From the NCBI GenBank assembly GCA_000151295.1, contig GG745351.1, forward strand, positions 634,922-645,667: a stretch of 10,746 bases of DNA, read 5' to 3'. The notes under the pieces were generated by a model. It was not told where the DNA came from. It did no database searches and saw only the letters and a program-made list of their open reading frames with translations. Positions within the stretch are counted from its first letter, which is position 1, and each line of letters opens with the position of its first letter. Origin of the DNA: Allomyces macrogynus ATCC 38327 (Eukaryota; Blastocladiomycota; Blastocladiomycetes; Blastocladiales; Blastocladiaceae). A program made the position numbers and the translations under genes. Of the stretch, positions 1 to 10,622 are shown in pieces.

Positions 1-7
1 CAACCAC

Positions 8-2061
8 ATGCAACCGGCAAGGCGCCGTTGCTCCTCGTCTGCGTCGGCGGTGCAGGCCTGTTGCCCTTCCACGCCCCGTGTCGTCTTGCCTAGCCCCGCC
101 ACAAAGCCGAATGCTGCAGCAGCGTCGACGGTGGGCGCACCGGAACGCGCACGGGTCGTTCAGACACCGCCGGCCGACATGGATGACGACAGCGACTCGG
201 ACAATGAGCCGCTCGCCACCTACATTGCGCGCAGCAACAAGTTTGGCCCAGCACCCGACCGGTTCTAGCTCGTCTTTTGCCGCGGCCGTTTGCCGCCGGC
301 CGCCGCTTCGTCCTCGTCCTCCTCGCACCCCCCACCACCATCGTAGTTGTTGAGGCGCCCGCACGCCACAAGCACGGGCGGCAGCAGACCACCCCGAGTC
401 CGCGGGCAACGCCAAACAAACGCAAGTCGCGTCGCGTATCACGCCACGCGACGCTGCTTCGCAGTGCACCGGCGTCGCCCGGCGCGCCATCGTCGCGCAT
501 CATGGTGTCACGGCAGCGGTCGGTCGTACGCCGGGGTGGAGGGGCGGGGATTGCCGTCGTGCCCGTGACCACGGTGGCGAGTTTCGACGCGGCGACGGTA
601 GGTGGGGCCGGTGGCCTTGCGCGAAGGCCTTCACGCGCACGGGGTCATGGTCCGGTGCGTCCTGCCATCTTTTCTTTCGCACTTTTTCTTTCGGCACGTG
701 CGACTGAGCCATTCCTGCTCCACAATAGCATGCTACCAGTCGCCAGCCGCACGGCAAGCCCTGGAAGGCCCTCTCGACGCTCTTAACCAAGGTCACGGCC
801 AAGTGGTCACATTCTCCACACTCCAGTGGCGACGAACGTGGATCTGTCGCGTCAACCCCGTCGTCATCCGTCTCCAGCTCGCCATCGACGAGCCCCAGCG
901 CAAACAGCCCTACTGACCGAACAGCTGCCTCGTCCTCGTCGTCGTCCTTGTACTCAAGTCCGATGTCCTCGATGCGCAGCTCGCCGTCGCCGGCCTCGGT
1001 CTCGTCGACGCCCACCCAATCCAAGAACAACAGTCCAGCTCCCTCGCATTTGCGCGCACGAACCGGGTCAGGCTCGGCGCGCTTGGACGGTGGTACCAAG
1101 GTCCACGATCGACAATGGGCGCCGACCTACTTGCACTCGCCGCCGCTCGCGCCGCAGGAACTGTCCTCGAGTTCCAAGGTCGTCGCGCCAATTCCTCTCC
1201 ATGCACCGCGCCGTCCGCCAACGGCGGCTCTACTGCAATCCGGATCATCGGCCGAGGATTTGTCCGGGTCGCTTGGTCGAACCTTGTCATCGGCGAGCTC
1301 TCAGGCGCGCGCGCGCGCGGGATCGACCGGTTCCACACAAGGGGTGGCCGACGCGACCAGCAGCTTTGGTTCCACGTCGTCTTTTCTTTCGTCGGCGTCA
1401 ACGATGCGGTCGCGATCCGGCAGTTTGTCGGCGCCGACGACGCCAGGACCTTACTTGGCCCCGCCTCCACCAGCACCGACGGCCAAGTCCCCGTCGCCGC
1501 GCCCGTATGCCCCGCCGGCCGTCGCGCCCATCTTGCCGCACGCACCGGCGGTACCGAGCTCGTTGTCCAGGCCCGCCGTCCTCTCGCAGGCGTCGTCGTC
1601 GGATGACAGTTCAGAGTGGACCGCACCGCCTACAGCAGCACGCATGCTTGCGCGCATGGGGTCGACCGGATCGATGCCGGACGTGACGCCGTCCCCGCTG
1701 CTCCTCGTCGCGTCGTCGTTCGCCGCGGCCGCGGCCGCGGCCGGGACCAGTGGCACGACCCCGCCGCCAACTGTCGTGCCGTGCAAACTGACCGACGGGT
1801 CCGCGTCCGCGGCCGTCATGGAGCGCACGCTGCGATCGCGCCCGCTCGAGTGGATCTCCATGTCGATACAGCAGGAGGCTGGTCAAAGCGCAAGCTCGAT
1901 TGGGGTCGCGGCTGAAGGGGTCGCAGTGCGAACTGGAGCTGTGGTTGTGCATCAAGGCCCAGTTCCAAAAGTGGCGACCCCCGAACCTACCATTTTACGG
2001 CCCGAAATCGTGTTTTGCACTCCGCAGTCGGCCCATGTTGTCATGGAAATCCCGTGAATGA
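8..2061 (+). CDS. Ser/Pro/Ala-rich disordered protein, function unknown; N-terminus uncertain, frame breaks
   Basis: I do not recognise this protein. Coding character (GC-rich third positions, low-complexity Ser/Pro/Ala) runs on the plus strand in frame 2 from the left edge to about 265, in frame 1 from about 340 to 597, and in frame 3 from 729 to about 1875. An intron at 598-728 (donor gtaggt, long pyrimidine tract, branch-like ctgag, acceptor aatag) joins frames 1 and 3 exactly in phase. Near the start is an acidic patch, DMDDDSDSDNE; the middle is packed with Ser-Pro, RSxS and GSTGS segments, a PPPP stretch and an eight-Ala run around 1722-1743. Near 1868-1880 coding character leaves frame 3, which ends at 2057. 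It resumes in frame 1 as a helical, Trp-containing tail (QCELELWLCIKAQFQKW) stopping at 2061. The ATG at 8 may be the start or an internal Met; the gene may begin outside the window. About 640 residues as drawn. A phosphorylated scaffold or regulator is possible but is only a guess from composition. Confidence 0.6.
598..728 (+). other. Spliceosomal intron in the Ser-rich gene
   Basis: The 131-nt stretch begins gtaggt and ends in a T/C-rich tract followed by ccacaatag. The upstream reading frame (codon phase 0 at 597) and the downstream frame opening at 729 fit without any frame correction. Frame 3 has a TAG right at the acceptor, so it cannot be read further upstream. Length and signals match the introns seen in the conserved genes of this window. 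Confidence 0.7.
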
Positions 2062-2218
2062 TATTGGATGATTCACGCTTGGGGTGTTGGTTCGTAGTAA
2101 CATGGTAGATTTGCAACGTGCGAATGGTCTGTTGCATTTGAGATGACATGATTCCCAACTTCGTTCGTGTGCCTATGCAGCAAATCCATTTTGCTTGACC
2201 TGACCTGAAGAGACGGAC

Positions 2219-2377
2219 ATGCGTGCCGTGTTTGAGTGGATGCAGGACCATTCTGTGACGCTCATGAATGTGCAGACGGCAGCATCAGAAGATAACGACG
2301 ACGACGACGACGACGACGACGAGGAGGAGGGCTGTGTGAATGCTGAGCCATTGATGGGTGTCGTCTTGGAGCAGTAA
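2219..2377 (+). CDS. Short acidic ORF (52 aa) or terminal exon
   Basis: An ATG-started frame of 52 codons begins MRAVFEWMQDHSVTLMNVQ, then reaches SEDN, eight Asp codons, three Glu codons and a short hydrophobic end VVLEQ. Codon third positions are moderately GC-rich although the surroundings are AT-rich. The frame is open upstream only to 2204. It could be a free-standing small gene or the last exon of the Ser-rich gene, since splicing from the gtgaat at 2054 to an AAG acceptor at 2210 would join in frame. That acceptor is weak. No homology is recognised and the acidic run may be only a simple repeat. Confidence 0.3.
   Translation: MRAVFEWMQDHSVTLMNVQTAASEDNDDDDDDDDEEEGCVNAEPLMGVVLEQ
2297..2329 (+). 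repeat. (GAC)8(GAG)3 trinucleotide run
   Basis: Eight GAC units are followed by three GAG units, encoding D8E3 in the plus-strand frame that starts at 2219. The opposite strand would give poly-Ser or poly-Arg. Runs like this are prone to length change. Confidence 0.9.
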
Positions 2378-2896
2378 GCGACGCATCGTGCATGTGAGCA
2401 TGGATTGTGAAGTATTTTATTATTGATGCACTCTGTTCTACAGTCCATGTCTCCATTTACAACCGATCAGGACGTGCTTGCTTTTGAGGGTGATGCGTTT
2501 TCATGCTGTGAAAGATCTATCTATGTTCATGGCAAGTTGCAGGTCAATATTTGCGCGAATGCATATTCCCATCCTGCCGTCCTGTTGCAGCGGCCATTGC
2601 CCACCATTTGATAGATCTTGTTGAGCAAAAAAGTATGGCTGTGAAGCCTGATGTGTGCGTGCAGTAACCTAGCCATGGCAGAGACGATTTCACGGCCAAT
2701 TGTCCAGTTGGTTAGGGCATCAATCAGCCTGGAAATAATTCACTTTGCGCCATGGCCCTCGCCTAGTCTCATTTCCGGCACCCAATTCCGCGATTTTGTG
2801 CCTGGTGCACTCCTCGCTTGCCTTGAAATCAATCTCCCATGGTGTGAGGTCACAACTCACTTCCTTGTGATCCCATAGTATCAAACAACTCCCCAT

Positions 2897-2920
2897 TGCA
2901 TGCATGCATGCATGCATGCA
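2897..2920. repeat. (TGCA)6 palindromic tetranucleotide repeat
   Basis: Six perfect TGCA units in a row. The unit is its own reverse complement, so the tract can form a hairpin on either strand. It lies in the non-coding island with no gene nearby. Confidence 0.9.
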
Positions 2921-3202
2921 TTTGGCAGTTCCAGCTTTTTCTGAACCGAATTGCTCGGCAATTATTCTGAAGGTGTTTTATCACTATTAACTTTCATTGT
3001 GGGGGTAACAAGTGTGGGGATTGAATGAGGAGTAAGGGGGGAGTGCTCAAAACTTGAGAAGCATCATTGTGACATTTGTTCCGAAGACTGGCAGCACCAA
3101 AAGATCGCTGCTTGCATCCTGTCGCGTTACTCGGCACACCCAAGCAATGCAGAGCCTGTCGTGCACAGAATAAAACATTTCATAGCAAAATCACAAAGCC
3201 AG

Positions 3203-3440
3203 TAGGTTGTAACCATCCATGCTGCCAGGCTGGCATGGAAGGCTAACCCTGGCGACAAGTGTTATTTGGTTAACTGGTTCATGATTTGGGAGGTGCTCCT
3301 TGTGGCACACGCTAACAGGCTTGCACTCAAGGCTATCCCTGATGATGAGGTCCACACAGCAACAACCCCAAGGATCATGACTTGGTTGTAACCCACACTG
3401 CCAGGCTTGCAACTGAAAGGCTAACCCTGGCGACGAGGAT
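3203..3440. repeat. Degenerate tandem repeat, three copies, ~89-bp period
   Basis: The core aggctaaccctggcgac occurs at about 3240-3256 and again at about 3418-3434. A diverged copy (aggctatccctgatgatgag) lies midway at about 3330-3350. Each is preceded by a caggct(t)g(g)ca element (3226, 3316, 3402). Copies 1 and 3 also share ggttgtaacc upstream, and copies 2 and 3 share elements such as tcatga-ttgg. Spacing between cores is 90 and 88 nt, close to 30 codons. No protein repeat family is recognised and stops interrupt each frame. Confidence 0.6.
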
Positions 3441-3673
3441 GTCCTGGCCGCAAGACACGCTCCTTGATATGGGTGGGTGCAGGCGGGTTTTATTGCAGTT
3501 GTCACCATTTTCGAAAAGCGAAAGGACTGGGCGACAGTTGGCGCCAACTGTTTTTACTTTTTTTTGAAATGGCAAATCGAGGCGAACAATACAAATGCTC
3601 GACTTCAGTTTGCATGCATGTCAGTACGCAGTGCGCTTGAATCTTCAACCGCTGATGCTTTGCTTCGTTACAG

Positions 3674-3733
3674 GTAACCGACAATGCGGTGGGCCAAGCG
3701 GCAGTCGTGGTCCAGACCATGTTCGTCTTTTGA
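3674..3733 (+). CDS. Possible 3'-terminal exon of an unidentified plus-strand gene
   Basis: Twenty codons from GTA to TGA read VTDNAVGQAAVVVQTMFVF and stop. They have GC-rich third positions unlike the AT-rich sequence just upstream. Directly before them is a near-ideal 3' splice site: a branch-like ctgat, a T/C-rich stretch and gttacag ending at 3673. No upstream exon could be identified with confidence, so the protein is unknown. The reverse strand over the same bases is also open with reasonable codon use, so the strand is not certain. If real, the gene would converge on the kinase, whose stop codon is at 3935. Confidence 0.3.
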   Translation, partial: VTDNAVGQAAVVVQTMFVF

Positions 3734-3934
3734 AGCAAAGTCAGGTCGCGGGCGAACTTGGGCATTTGGCAGGACAACTGTAGATGCGGACGGAGCCAGC
3801 GCGCAATAATGCTCGCTCGACAAACGGACGAGCTGCCCTCTTCAAGTCAGGTCAAGTAAAATGGATATATACAGCCTGTCGTGTCGACAAATGAACGCGG
3901 TCGCTCAAATTGGCAACGAGCCAGCCGACATCGA

Positions 3935-6961
<3,027 letters not shown>

Positions 6962-7185
6962 GGTCGCAATGGTGACGTGCAAGCTGAACGGTTGGCACGC
7001 GGCGCCGCGGTCGCGTGTTCCCGTGCCGGGCGGCGCGCTTGACGTGCTCGTGCGGGGCCCCGCGCCGTTCTTGCAGCAAGTCTGGGACGCGCGTGGAGGT
7101 GGAGTCGCGCGCAGGAGTACGCTTGACGGGCCGGGATCTTGGCACCTTAGCACTTAAACGTCGAATCGGCGCCTGGCGTACTTAC

Positions 7186-7554
7186 ACCGCACTCGTTAGA
7201 GAGGAGAGCAAAGGGAATGGAGCGAGCGCGAGCGCGCCGGCATGTATTTGTATTGATCGGATCCCAGACCAGGGCGAGCGCGCGCGCGTGCCCACGCTGG
7301 CTTCCTGTTTGAATTTGTCGGACGACGCTTGGCCGCTCGCGCGGTGAAGTCGTGCAGCCAAAAGGCCGGCCGAGAAGGCAGCCAAAGCTCGACTGCCAAA
7401 TATTGTGTTTACAACGTCTTGGAAACACGCTCCGCCCTCGTCGACGCTGTCCTCGCTGTCGACACTTGTCGCCGTGTCGGCGCTGTCGACGTGGCCAAAA
7501 TCGCTGAAGAATGCTGAGGGCAGCAGCGCAACACCCACGAGACCGTTTTGGCAT
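7186..7554 (-). CDS. Possible extra 5' coding exon of the kinase gene
   Basis: A minus-strand frame with GC-rich third positions runs to 7186 and reads protein-like (for example ALLPSAFFSDFGHV, then an Asp/Ser-rich patch, then a hydrophobic helix-like part). It ends at a consensus donor, gtaagt (7185-7180). Splicing to the acceptor cgttcag ending at 6984 (a 202-nt intron) enters the kinase frame in phase, 22 bases before the ATG at 6961. The frame itself has no ATG. A nearby ATG at 7554 (MPKRSRG) lies in another frame and would need one extra base around 7530-7540. It could instead be a 5' UTR exon or chance. Confidence 0.3.
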
Positions 7555-8173
7555 GAACGCAGCGAGCGCTCGGCTGTTCTTTCAGTCTGTCATCTTCTCC
7601 ATGCTTGATCAGCGCAGGTCGCGCACAACACCACTAAGCATGTGCACCGGTGCGCACCCCCAAAGACGGCAGGCAGTTCTCACAGCACTCATCATTCCGA
7701 GCGCCTAGGCCTGGCCCGATTCAACGGGATGGGCGGCCCGTGACGGAATCACGAATCGCGGCAGCCAGGAGCAGCTCACGTTCCACCCCCCGGGTGGGAC
7801 CGTGCTCGGGTGGAGAGAGTTGGCGACGGATGAAGAGATGCTCCTGGCTGCTCACTCGGCCAACGGAGAATCTGTGCAGGCGCGGGAACGACGGTGCGGA
7901 TCACCGTGAACCATAACGTGATGCGGTGGCCGGTGTGCCGAGCGATGACCAAATTGCTGTCACCTGTCAGTCTGCCCGCTCAAACCACTTCAAGACGCGG
8001 TGGACCGCATGGACCGACCAAGGTGGGCGACGGCGAGCGAGGAGCACGTCACGCCACTCAAACTCGACGCGGTCCCGGCTTTCATTGCTTGCAGCTCATC
8101 GCGTTCTCTCGCGCAAATTGAGCCAGTGGTAACAGTCGGGATCAACCGAAGTGGGATTGAGAAACGGGAATAG
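7553..8173 (+). CDS. Candidate unrecognised plus-strand gene in broken segments
   Basis: Three segments in the same plus-strand frame look coding: 7553-7705 starting [18 protein letters not shown]; 7709-7893, with runs such as [19 protein letters not shown] and [17 protein letters not shown]; and 7949-8173, with [11 protein letters not shown] and [11 protein letters not shown], ending at TAG 8171-8173. A TAG at 7706-7708 could be an acceptor (gcgcctag). A donor gtgcgg at 7894 and an acceptor cacctgtcag ending at 7970 would give a 77-nt intron of the usual size, but the phases do not fit without a base-level error. The stop lies 38 nt from the ARPC4 stop, in a convergent arrangement. No family is recognised. 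This may be a gene with sequence errors, a decayed gene or chance. Confidence 0.33.
7761..7851. repeat. 13-nt perfect inverted repeat, 65-nt spacer
   Basis: gcagccaggagca at 7761-7773 is the exact reverse complement of tgctcctggctgc at 7839-7851. The spacer holds a smaller hairpin, ccaccc-ccc-gggtgg (about 7783-7797). It lies inside the coding-like segment 7709-7893, so it may simply be codon coincidence; no mobile-element features accompany it. Confidence 0.5.
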
Positions 8174-8211
8174 CAGACAAAATCTCAGCCCCTGGCCGGC
8201 ACAGCACCCGT

Positions 8212-9103
8212 TCAAGACCACTGGTGAGATTCGACGCGTTCGTGAGTAATCTGGGCCAACTGTTTGAAGTGCACAAAGGAAATCGGCACGCACCTGCGAC
8301 AGGTACGACTCGGCCACGATACGCGCGCGCGCGTTGAGACTCAGCTGCATCTCCGAGATTTCCTTGTCCACGTCCTCCATGAACTGGATAATAAAGTCGA
8401 CAATCTTGTGCTTGTACATTTGCTCCGTGTGGAAGTTGGTAATCAAAAAGCTAATGTCGTAGCCCTACAAGTAGCCATTGTCAATCAACGCGCTCCGAAC
8501 TCGGGGGGTAGAGTGGACATGACCCGCAACGCAGCGTACCTCGATGGCCTTGCGGCGCAGAATCACAAACCCCTCGGCGCGCTGCATCATGAACCGCGTA
8601 AACTTGTGCACGAGAATCTTCTCAATCTCGTTGGCCTGCTTGATCTTGATTGACACGCGCACCGAGTTGATTGACGGCTCAATCAGCACGCTCTCGCCCT
8701 CGTTGCGCGAAATCACAAATGGGTTGAGCAACACCTCCTTGGACGACCTGGGTGGCATGGACAAGCACGGATGGATGCACGGGAATCAGTCCCTGCAGGG
8801 CATTCGGTCACCGATGCGAAAACGGTGAGATCGGCGAGGTACCAACCGTGCTTCCACCTCGGGCTTGTTGTGCCGCTCCACGACCTGCGACGCAAAGTTC
8901 TCAAGGCACATGGCGGCCTTGAGAGTCGAGCGCACGGCGGTCAGGTACGGGCGCAGCGTGTTGGACTAGATGCCGATCGCCGGCGGCGTGATGGCCATAA
9001 TTGAGGTGCCGTGTGCCGATTTGTGAGTTTGCAGCATCCATTTTCGCGTGCAAGAACGGCGAGCGATGGGCCGGCGCCGCGAGACGTGGGAGTGTTGAAC
9101 CAT
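8212..9103 (-). CDS. ARPC4: Arp2/3 complex subunit 4 (ARPC4, 20-kDa subunit)
   Basis: ARPC4 forms, with ARPC2, the structural core of the Arp2/3 complex that nucleates branched actin filaments in the cytoplasm. Exons 8965-8847, 8747-8540, 8464-8294 and 8220-8212 are separated by GT-AG introns of 99, 75 and 73 nt. Hallmark segments in order are [119 protein letters not shown] and a final YLSQWS. Phases fit throughout. Adding one ATG codon gives 169 residues against 168 in human, so it is essentially full length. A TAG directly precedes SNTLRPYL, so the start must lie across an intron. The best candidate is ATG 9103-9101 followed by gttcaa (135-nt intron to 8966). That donor is weak, and ATG 9391 followed by gtgaaa is an alternative. 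No frame breaks are seen. Confidence 0.95.
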
Positions 9104-9557
9104 TGTTTGGTCGGGTTGATGGACAAAATGCTGGAGATGGACGTCTTTGGCGCGATTGCGGCAAGTTGGCGCGTCGGGGACAAGTGTGCTGGAGGTGGGG
9201 AGATCTGCGGTGGCTGGCCAGATGCTCTGGCTGCTCAGCGAACACGCGTTGGTGCGCCAAGTCGATTCCCCAGCGCGGTGCGATCGCCTTGGCATGCTAC
9301 ACAGGTGACCGTGACCTGGACGTCCACCATCGCATTTGAATCCTTTTCGAGCTGGCCTTGTACACGCGACCTCGCCCAACATTTTCACCATACCGACAAG
9401 CCCGCCCTCGGTTCCAACTCGTTGCAATCGATTTTCAAGCCGACTGAACACCAATCGATCCCAATCGTGCTCAACTTCCAACCTGCCAGCAATATATCGA
9501 CGATGGTAACGACACCCAATCCGACTCCCAGCACGAAAGCATGACCCGACAAATTGA
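9104..9557. promoter_or_regulatory. Shared divergent upstream region of ARPC4 and SNU23
   Basis: ARPC4 reads leftwards and SNU23 rightwards from this ~450-base interval, so it should hold both promoters and 5' UTRs. No clear TATA box is seen. Open frames cross it on both strands (one plus-strand frame at 9011-9544), some with GC-rich third positions, but none resembles a known family and none has convincing splice context. The region is assigned by position, not by recognised elements. Confidence 0.4.
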
Positions 9558-10622
9558 ATGGTGATTCGAGCCGGATCACTGACGGTCGAAGCGTCGCTGC
9601 TCGTCTAGTCTGACGTTTCATTCCGTCGAACGTGGGGCAAAGACGGCCGCCCGACGGGCGCGGCAGCAGAGAGCGCGCCCTCCGTACCAGGTTTGTGCGG
9701 ATCTCTCTATTTATTCCGTTCATCTGAACGCAAACTGACATGGTAGTTCGTCGTTTCGCAGCAAAACGGTCCGCACCAGCAGAACCCACGGCACCCGGCC
9801 TGCTCGAAGCGCGCAAGGCCAAGATCCGGTTCGATGCCGTCGTCGGCAAGACGCAAATGGTTCAGGGCGGTGGCGCCGCGGGCGGCGTCCAGGCCGGATT
9901 CTACTGCTCGCTCTGTGACCGGCTGTGCAAGGACAATGTCGCGTTCCTCGACCATTTGAACAGTCCCATGCGTACTTATCACGTTTGGCCGGCCACGGAA
10001 ACGAAAGGAACGTTACGATAACTCTGGACCTGTTTTTTTTTTCTCCGGTCGTTCAGATCAAAAGAATGCAGGTAAGCGGCTCGAGGTCAAGCGCGCGACC
10101 GTCGAGGACGTGCGCGCGCGCATTCTTTACCACAAGCGGCTACGCGGGATCACCAAGGAAGAGTACGGTACGCACCGCGCCGTCTCCACCTTGTATTTCT
10201 CTTCACTTTGGCAGGGATCTCCAAACTGACTTGGATCGCGTCACAATAGACCTCGACAAGCAAGTCGCTCTCCAAAAGTTGCGCGAGGAAGAGGAGCGCC
10301 GTCGTCGAAAAGCGGCCAAGCGCGAGTCCAAGCGGCAATTCCAGTCGACAGCCGGTCGGCGTGCCCTCAAGCTGGGCTACACGTCGCCGACCGAAGAGGG
10401 CGAAGCCGCCGACGAGGACGACGACGCCGACCTGTCGTCCGAGTACAGCGACTACGAGATTGATGAGGCCGGCAATATTATCGAGACACCCAAGGAGGAG
10501 AAGGAGCCTAAGGCAAAGGCAAAAACAACGCCATCAAGCGCGCAGGAGCCGGCCGAGGAGGAAACAGATCAGTTTGCCGAGATGATGGGATTCGCGGGGG
10601 TTTGGGTAGCACAAAGAAATGA
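9558..10622 (+). CDS. SNU23: U4/U6.U5 tri-snRNP zinc-finger protein SNU23 (ZMAT2), frame break near the C-terminus
   Basis: SNU23/ZMAT2 is a nuclear spliceosome component of the tri-snRNP and B complex. Exons: 9558-9560 (ATG only), 9609-9690, 9762-9971, 10057-10167 and 10250-10622; introns of 48, 71, 85 and 82 nt. All junction phases agree. Exon 2 carries the family N-terminal motif as SFRRTWGKD, which is why the Met at 9740 was not taken as the start. Exon 3 has ARKAKIRFDAVVGKTQMV and a matrin-type C2H2 finger, C-x2-C-x12-H-x5-H, whose last His codon is rebuilt across the 9972-10056 intron. Then come a basic helix (KLREEEERRRRK), an acidic linker longer than in human ZMAT2 (about 259 against 199 residues) and FAEMMGFAG. 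The expected ending GSTKK-stop is present at 10605-10622 in another frame, so one base is missing (or two extra) in the G/T run 10594-10606. The first intron is unusually short and least certain. Confidence 0.9.

Larger units (their letters stand above)
2062..3673. other. AT-richer intergenic island, mostly without recognisable genes
   Basis: Base composition drops visibly to AT-richer sequence compared with the strongly GC-rich genes on both sides. Several open frames of 60-118 codons occur on both strands, but they lack the GC-rich third positions and homology that mark the real genes here. Items that can be named are the acidic short ORF at 2219-2377, the (TGCA)6 tract, the ~89-bp repeats at 3203-3440 and an AATAAA at 3169-3174 with no gene to serve. 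It could hold 3' UTRs, degraded mobile DNA or exons of a weakly expressed gene. Confidence 0.5.

Noticed and set aside
500..1099. Minus-strand open frame rich in acidic residues
   Set aside because: It is the complement of Ser-rich plus-strand coding sequence (TCG/TCC codons); the plus strand has the intron and the codon bias.
2173..2448. Poly-Ser minus-strand protein
   Set aside because: Its main feature is only the complement of the GAC/GAG run; the flanks show no coding bias.
2697..2730. tRNA-like D-arm sequence (cagttggttagggc)
   Set aside because: No matching acceptor stem, anticodon arm or T-arm (GGTTCGA-type) box follows within a tRNA length.
3203..3440. CRISPR-like repeat-spacer array
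   Set aside because: The copies are degenerate and contiguous in similarity, not identical short repeats with unique spacers, and the genome is eukaryotic.
3862..3872. TATA-like ggatatatac as a promoter
   Set aside because: No gene starts just downstream on the plus strand, and on the minus strand it lies in the kinase 3' flank.
8225..8446. ARPC4 read through past YLSQ without splicing
   Set aside because: The read-through tail has no likeness to ARPC4; splicing 8293-8221 (73 nt) gives the expected short aromatic ending and stop.
9011..9544. 177-codon plus-strand frame between ARPC4 and SNU23
   Set aside because: Parts have decent codon use, but it overlaps the putative ARPC4 first intron and promoter region, has no recognisable domain, and its late part is ordinary low-complexity Thr/Pro.
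9740..9742. Start of SNU23 at this ATG
   Set aside because: It lies inside the 9691-9761 intron of a model whose upstream exon supplies the conserved FRRTW motif with matching phase.
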